Assembly: GCA_015852425.1 (NCBI GenBank)
Contig: JAAAIG010000965.1
Span: forward strand, 1 to 13,620
Length of the DNA: 13,620 nt
Reading direction: 5' to 3'
Source: Gryganskiella cystojenkinii
Lineage: Eukaryota > Mortierellomycota > Mortierellomycetes > Mortierellales > Mortierellaceae
The position numbers and the translations under genes were made by a program. The notes below the pieces were generated by a model. That model was not told the DNA's origin, ran no database searches, and saw only the letters and a program-made list of their open reading frames with translations. Shown here one piece after another: positions 9,244 through 13,620 of the stretch (positions are counted from its first letter, which is position 1; every line of letters starts with the position of its first letter).

Positions 9244-9325
9244 GTGAGTGACTGACTTTTGGGAATGTTGCGGGCACGCGGCACGCAGAGACGATTTTTT
9301 TTTTATGCTTTTTTTTTTTTTTTAG
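9244..9325 (+). other. Candidate 5' UTR intron of the coiled-coil gene
   Basis: The donor GTGAGT at 9244 and a poly-T tract ending in TTTAG at 9325 frame an 82-nt stretch, a usual intron size. The next exon would begin at 9326, 120 nt ahead of the ATG at 9446. Inferred from splice-site consensus only. Confidence 0.4.
9309..9323. repeat. Poly-T tract (15 nt)
   Basis: A run of T directly followed by AG, best read as the polypyrimidine tract of the candidate leader intron. Another T run follows near 9361-9372. Confidence 0.85.
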
Positions 9326-9445
9326 GTGATTACCAGCAAAATCTCCCCTTTTTCCCTCAACTTTTTTTTTTTGGACATCAAACCCCACATTACCTCGACA
9401 AATAGAAGCACGGGAGGGACGAAAACCCCCATCCATCCACAAGCC

Positions 9446-12400
9446 ATGCTCCGTACAAAAGCCACAACGTCTGCATTACCCACGCCTACGAGGAGTGGGA
9501 TTCCACAACACCAGAATAAACGAGGCGACAGCAACCGTTCTCTAAACCAAGCAGAGGTTACCACTTCTGGGTCAGGGTCGTCCACATTCTCAAAGTCTCT
9601 TTCGAAATCAACCTCGTCTAATCAACATCAATACCAGTCCCTCGCAGGGATCGCTCGAGGTAAAAGGGAGTTACCCAGCAAGCAATCTGATCAGAATCGC
9701 AAAGAACAATCGACAAAGCAGACAAACAAACAAAAACAACGCGTCCAACGAGAGTGATCTTTGAATCCGTTCTCATTGTCTGACCACTTTTTCATTGTTT
9801 CTTTAATGTAACACTAGATCAAGAAACAGGCGACACGCCCACACGATCAGGATTGCCTCAGTCTTCATCAGCATCACCGACAGTTCAATTCAAACCACGG
9901 ATACCCAACTCTCATCAGTCTTCTGGAACAACAATCAACAATGCAATCTCTTCCGCGGTAAACGGTGGTCGGAAGGACTCTTTAAAACCCCTGGACAACA
10001 ATACCACGCGCATGACAGGTACTAGCAGCCACCATGATGTCAACCATACCCATCAACGTCTCTCGGAAAGGATACCAGAAACCACAAACAGTGTCGCGTC
10101 AGGACCAGCAGAGTCTGGAGACTATCCAAGGCGACCAAGACCGGTCTCCCCTCGTCAAGAACCTGTGTTGTCAACAAAGGCTTCTTCCTCAAGTCAAGGC
10201 ACAAACACGATACCTGACAGGAGATCAACCTCGTCACCATCATTAAGTCAACAGCAACAACAACACTTTCAACGCCAGCAATCACAATCCCCCTATGGAA
10301 AACCAGAGGAACGGTTCCGTGCAGTATACCCAAATCCAGAAGACAAGGACGACGTAGTCTGGACATCAACCAATCCCAGCACAGGAGTGACCACAACTAT
10401 GACATTACTCGATACGCGAGCCGGTACAGGTTCTCTTTTGTCTCAGGCCAGACGAATCTCGGACCAAAAGGATTGGCAACGTCAATTGGATATTCAGAAA
10501 GATGGTGCTCTCCTTATTGCATCGCCGACAACAACAACAACAACAGCTACAACAACACACGCAACGCCAAAGTCACCAAAGTCACCAACCAAGCGGAAAT
10601 CTGGAAGATTCCCGTCGTCGTCGGCTCTTGTAGGATCTTCTCCAGGTTCGACGACAGCATCCGCACTCAAGCCACAAATCGAAGACGAGGATCGGGATCA
10701 GGTCCCAGAGTTGCAACATTCAACTTCTTTGAAGACCGCATCTGCATCCTCGCATACTCTTCCTGAGCCCCGGTTATCGTCTACTACAACAACAGTCCCG
10801 GGATCCAAGGATAACCCCTCTTCACCGACCTCGACTATACCAAAGACACAAGAGTCCAACACGGGTGCTCAGGATGACGCAAACGATACGACGGCCAGCA
10901 GTAACAGCAGTAAGGAAAAGTCATCATCACTTGTCCGGCAACAGCTCCCACGATTATTATCCGGTCCAATCTTTATCCCAAACCCTCGCGGTGTTGCGCC
11001 CACACCTTCACCAGATGCATCGCTCGAGTTCACACGACCACCACTGGAGGACGAACTGATGGTCTTGGCTCGTACCGGTACCTCCTCGGATCTGGTCCCC
11101 AAGGATTACCTTTCCAGGCAGGTCCAGCATCGGATGCGAATCTATGAACAACAACTCGATCAACGGATCCAGACCGTTCAGGCGAACAACCGTCGGTTGT
11201 TACAACTCAAGCTCATGATGGAACAGCATGATCGCGTGTTTATGATCGAGGGCGGTCATGATGAGGAAGACTTTGATGGCACAGTTGTCGATGGAGATAA
11301 CGATTATGATGAGCGGCTTGAACGTCTAGAGCAAGAACGGGTCCGGGAACGACTCGAGTTGGAGGCGACTCGGATTCAGTTGGAGCAGAGTCTGATCCTG
11401 CAACAACAATTCAAAGAGGACCTCGAACGTGAACGGACCAGCAGTCAAGAGCAAGCGTCACAGTTGCAACAGGTTGCTGACCGAGCTCAGGAAAGATTGG
11501 CTCTAGTCGAGAAGCAGGTGCAAGAGACTCAACGCAATCAAATTGTACAAACAGAGGCGACGAAACAAACCCAGACTGAGAACGCGTCTCTGAAACGGGA
11601 GCTCGAGAGGCTCCAGGATGAAAGTCGTCAGAGGGATACTGAACAAGCGACTCGATCCACAACAAGAGCAACCGAGACAAGTAAACAAGTCGAGGAGCTC
11701 TCAAAGACCATCAAGGCCAAGGATCGTCAGCTCGAACAATTCCAGAGCCTGTTGGAAAAACGTGATGATCAACTCAACACTGCGCTCGAGAACGTTCGTA
11801 CGCTAGAGGTTCAGCTTCAAGTCCAGCGTGTCGAGGCCGATCAGGATCTGCAACGGACGAAGGATCAACACAAGCGGGACATCAAACAGCGTCAGGGTCA
11901 GAACCGAGAATTGCTTCAAGAGCTCACCCATGAAAAAGAGGAACAGGAGGTACTTCAGAAACGGATCCAGATCTTGCTCGAGTCGCAACAGGAATCCAAC
12001 CAATCGAACGAGGCCAAGGTTCGTCAGTTGAAAGAGTCTCTGGATCAAAAGACGGCTCTTCTTACCCAATCCACGTCTTCGTCGACTTTGACTGCGGCCA
12101 CCGTGGAAGCTCAAACGACCACGATCCATGAACTGCAGCTGCGGATCGAGGATCAGGAGCACCTGCTGTTGGAAAAGGAGGATCGAGTCCAAGAACTGGT
12201 TCAAGAACTCAAGTTGTCGCAACAACAGGCTCAGAGTATCATTGCAGATCTTGAACGAGATGTGCAGGAACTTGAACGCGATCTCTCCAGGACCACGAAC
12301 CGATTGAACCAGACGCATGGAGACCTGGATGAGGAACGGCACAAGGTTGAGGAGCTCGAGAATCTTTTGCATCACAAGGAGCAAGAACTGGTCCGAGCCC

Positions 12401-13551
12401 AGGAGCAACATCAACATCAAGGTGTTTACGACCTTGGTCAAGAGGAAATCGACATCTTGCAAGACTTGTTGATCGAGATTGAGGAACTTACGCTACCTGC
12501 CCCAGACCAACCTGAACAAGACGAGCAGAGCGGACAGGATGATTACTATCCTCAACTACCCGGTCTCTCGGACGAGGACGTGGACGTTATCCGAGCCATG
12601 AACCCGAACGAGGTCTTACTTAGGCTACATGACAAGGTCCATCAATTGCGACGAGATCATTTGGAGCTGATTGAAGCCCGAAAGTATCAGGATAAGGTCT
12701 TGCACATGCGTAGTGAGGAGCTGGATGAGTGTGAGCGCGAGATCAATTTGCTACAGAAGCAGGTCCAGGAGGTTGAAAACGATCGCAAAGTCGCAGAGGA
12801 GCAACAACGGCATCTGCAGGAAGATTTGAATCTTGCATTGGAGCAGCAACAGCGTCTGGGGCAACAGCTCCAACAAAAAGAGATGCATATTCTCGAACTT
12901 TCGAAAAACAGTGGCCATCCTCGCATGAATGGGTCGGTGTCGTCCAAGTCCCGTCAACAACAGCAACAGCAACAACAACAACAACAACAACATCAACAAG
13001 ACGACCAAGACCTGGAAATTGAGTCCCTGCATGCGCAGATCCGATCCCTTGAACAGATCCGTCAACAACTCGAACAAGACCAACTGGACGCCCAGGAACA
13101 ACTCAAGCTGGCTCAGGATCAAATCCAGATCATGGACGAGACTATCCAAGACCAAACCGAGGCTGCCAAATCCGTCGAGTCTCAGTACCGGGCAAAATTG
13201 GAGACTCACAAACAACAGATTATCAAGCATCGCAAGACTGTTGTTCAACAAGAAGGACAGTTGTTCTTGTACTTGTCGGTAATTGAAAAGTTGAAGTTGC
13301 AGTTGAGGGAAGCGAAGCTGAACTGCAAATGTGCTCCGCCTCAGCCGTCAACCGCTGCCGCCGCGACGACGACGACGACGACGGCTACGGCTCCTCAACA
13401 ACAGACTGCAACTGCGGCGGTGACCAATATCGCTGGAAACCAAAAGGGGCAAGACTCAAAAGAGGTCAAGAAGGGTGCACCTCCTTCCTCAACAGCACCG
13501 GCGGCAATAACAGTGCCGTCCACAAAGGCTGAACCCAAGCCTAACAAATAA
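9446..13551 (+). CDS. Large coiled-coil protein with N-terminal SxIP-like motifs
   Basis: Two exons: 9446-9659 and 9818-13551 (3948 nt, 1315 residues). The 158-nt intron (donor GTAAAA, acceptor CACTAG) splits an Asp codon and joins GIAR to DQETGDTPTRSG. Without splicing the first frame ends after a few dozen codons. The start is the first ATG of the frame. Residues 1-500 are disordered and rich in Ser, Thr, Pro and Gln, with an isolated conserved-looking block at about 236-260 (ERFRAVYPNPEDKDDVVW), a poly-Thr run and a basic patch (SPKSPTKRKSGR) that could be a nuclear signal or phospho-site cluster. PTPTRSGIP at 12-20 and TPTRSGLP at 78-85 resemble EB1-binding SxIP motifs. From about 500 to 1243 there are long coiled coils, broken by an acidic loop (about 550-573) and a Pro/Asp-rich break near 965-1000. 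Poly-Gln lies at 1118-1129. A conserved-looking helix (LFLYLSVIEKLKLQLREAKL) precedes CKCAPP and a poly-Thr/Ala/Lys tail. I do not recognise the family. A cytoskeletal or tethering role is inference. Confidence 0.87.
12955..12999 (+). repeat. CAA/CAG microsatellite coding poly-Gln
   Basis: Twelve Gln codons, mostly CAA with two CAG, then His and two more Gln, inside the coiled-coil gene (residues 1118-1132). It separates two coiled-coil blocks and is likely to vary in length between strains. Confidence 0.9.
13365..13383 (+). repeat. (GAC)n microsatellite coding poly-Thr
   Basis: Six ACG codons in a row near the C-terminus of the coiled-coil protein, in an Ala/Thr-rich tail. A simple repeat in disordered sequence. 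Confidence 0.85.
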
Positions 13552-13553
13552 AG
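13548..13553 (+). terminator. AATAAA overlapping the stop codon
   Basis: The stop TAA (13549-13551) lies inside an AATAAA hexamer. If used as a polyadenylation signal it would give a very short 3' UTR. The T-rich stretch starting at 13604 could be a downstream element. Function is inferred from sequence only. Confidence 0.3.
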
Positions 13554-13603
13554 ATATAAAGATTGCTCAACAAACCCACATCACCAGTTTGAAGGATGAC
13601 AAC

Positions 13604-13620
13604 TTTTTTTTTTTTTTTTT
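13604..13620. repeat. Poly-T tract at the right edge
   Basis: At least 17 T, running off the window, 53 nt after the stop of the coiled-coil gene. Confidence 0.9.

Larger units (their letters stand above)
7382..9445. other. Divergent promoter region, 2.06 kb, no supported gene
   Basis: This separates the start codons of the kelch gene (minus) and the coiled-coil gene (plus). It holds an A/G-rich plus strand from about 7400 to 7665 (so CT-rich in the kelch transcript direction), three long poly-T tracts, and acceptor-like sites ahead of both ATGs. Short open frames (8114-8314 minus, 8485-8847 plus, 8866-9150 plus, 8952-9284 minus) run through homopolymers or begin at non-ATG codons, and none resembles a protein I know. 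No tRNA-like fold was seen. Confidence 0.65.

Noticed and set aside
11803..12462. 219-residue minus-strand open frame rich in Leu
   Set aside because: Antisense shadow of the Gln/Glu-rich coiled coil: CAG, CAA and GAG codons read backwards give Leu, and the frame shows no other support.
12751..13251. 166-residue minus-strand open frame with poly-Leu
   Set aside because: Same antisense effect over the poly-Gln region of the coiled-coil gene; not a membrane protein.

Overview
The window looks like nuclear DNA of a filamentous fungus, most likely an early-diverging one of the Mortierella type (Mortierellomycotina). The basis is the short spliceosomal introns (GT...AG, mostly 80-260 nt), a decayed leucine-rich-repeat gene of the F-box/LRR kind that is abundant in those genomes, Gln/Ser/Thr-rich proteins, and poly-T and CT-rich gene leaders. 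Kingdom level is secure. The clade is inference from protein style, not from a marker gene.

Layout from left to right. (1) At 2-172 is the 3' end of an unidentified + strand gene. (2) At about 329-1593 on the - strand lies a pseudogene of an F-box/LRR-like protein, with four in-frame stops and three changes of reading frame. (3) At 1815-3032 on the - strand is a three-exon gene for a 164-residue mitochondrial protein with a presequence, one Gly-rich membrane span and a C-terminal coiled coil. (4) At 3033-3795 is a gap holding its promoter, the 3' UTR of the next gene, and an unexplained open stretch. (5) At 3796-7381 on the - strand is a three-exon gene for a 1063-residue single-pass membrane protein: signal peptide, kelch repeats outside, one membrane helix, then a roughly 640-residue Gln/Pro/Ser-rich cytoplasmic tail. 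(6) At 7382-9445 is a 2 kb divergent promoter region with poly-T tracts and splice-acceptor-like leaders on both sides. (7) At 9446-13551 on the + strand is a two-exon gene for a 1315-residue coiled-coil protein with a disordered, basic, Ser/Thr/Pro-rich N-terminus carrying SxIP/SxLP-type motifs. The window ends in a poly-T tract just after this gene.

The splice junctions proposed here were read by eye from GT/AG sites and protein continuity. In all three spliced genes the exon lengths add up to an intact reading frame. The genes do not form an obvious pathway. The kelch receptor-like gene and the coiled-coil gene share one divergent promoter region, so shared regulation is possible but unproven. 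I did not see a new defence system, mobile element, CRISPR array, tRNA or rRNA. The most interesting items are the possible microtubule-plus-end motifs in the coiled-coil protein, the kelch protein's architecture, the small mitochondrial protein, and the fresh-looking F-box/LRR pseudogene.
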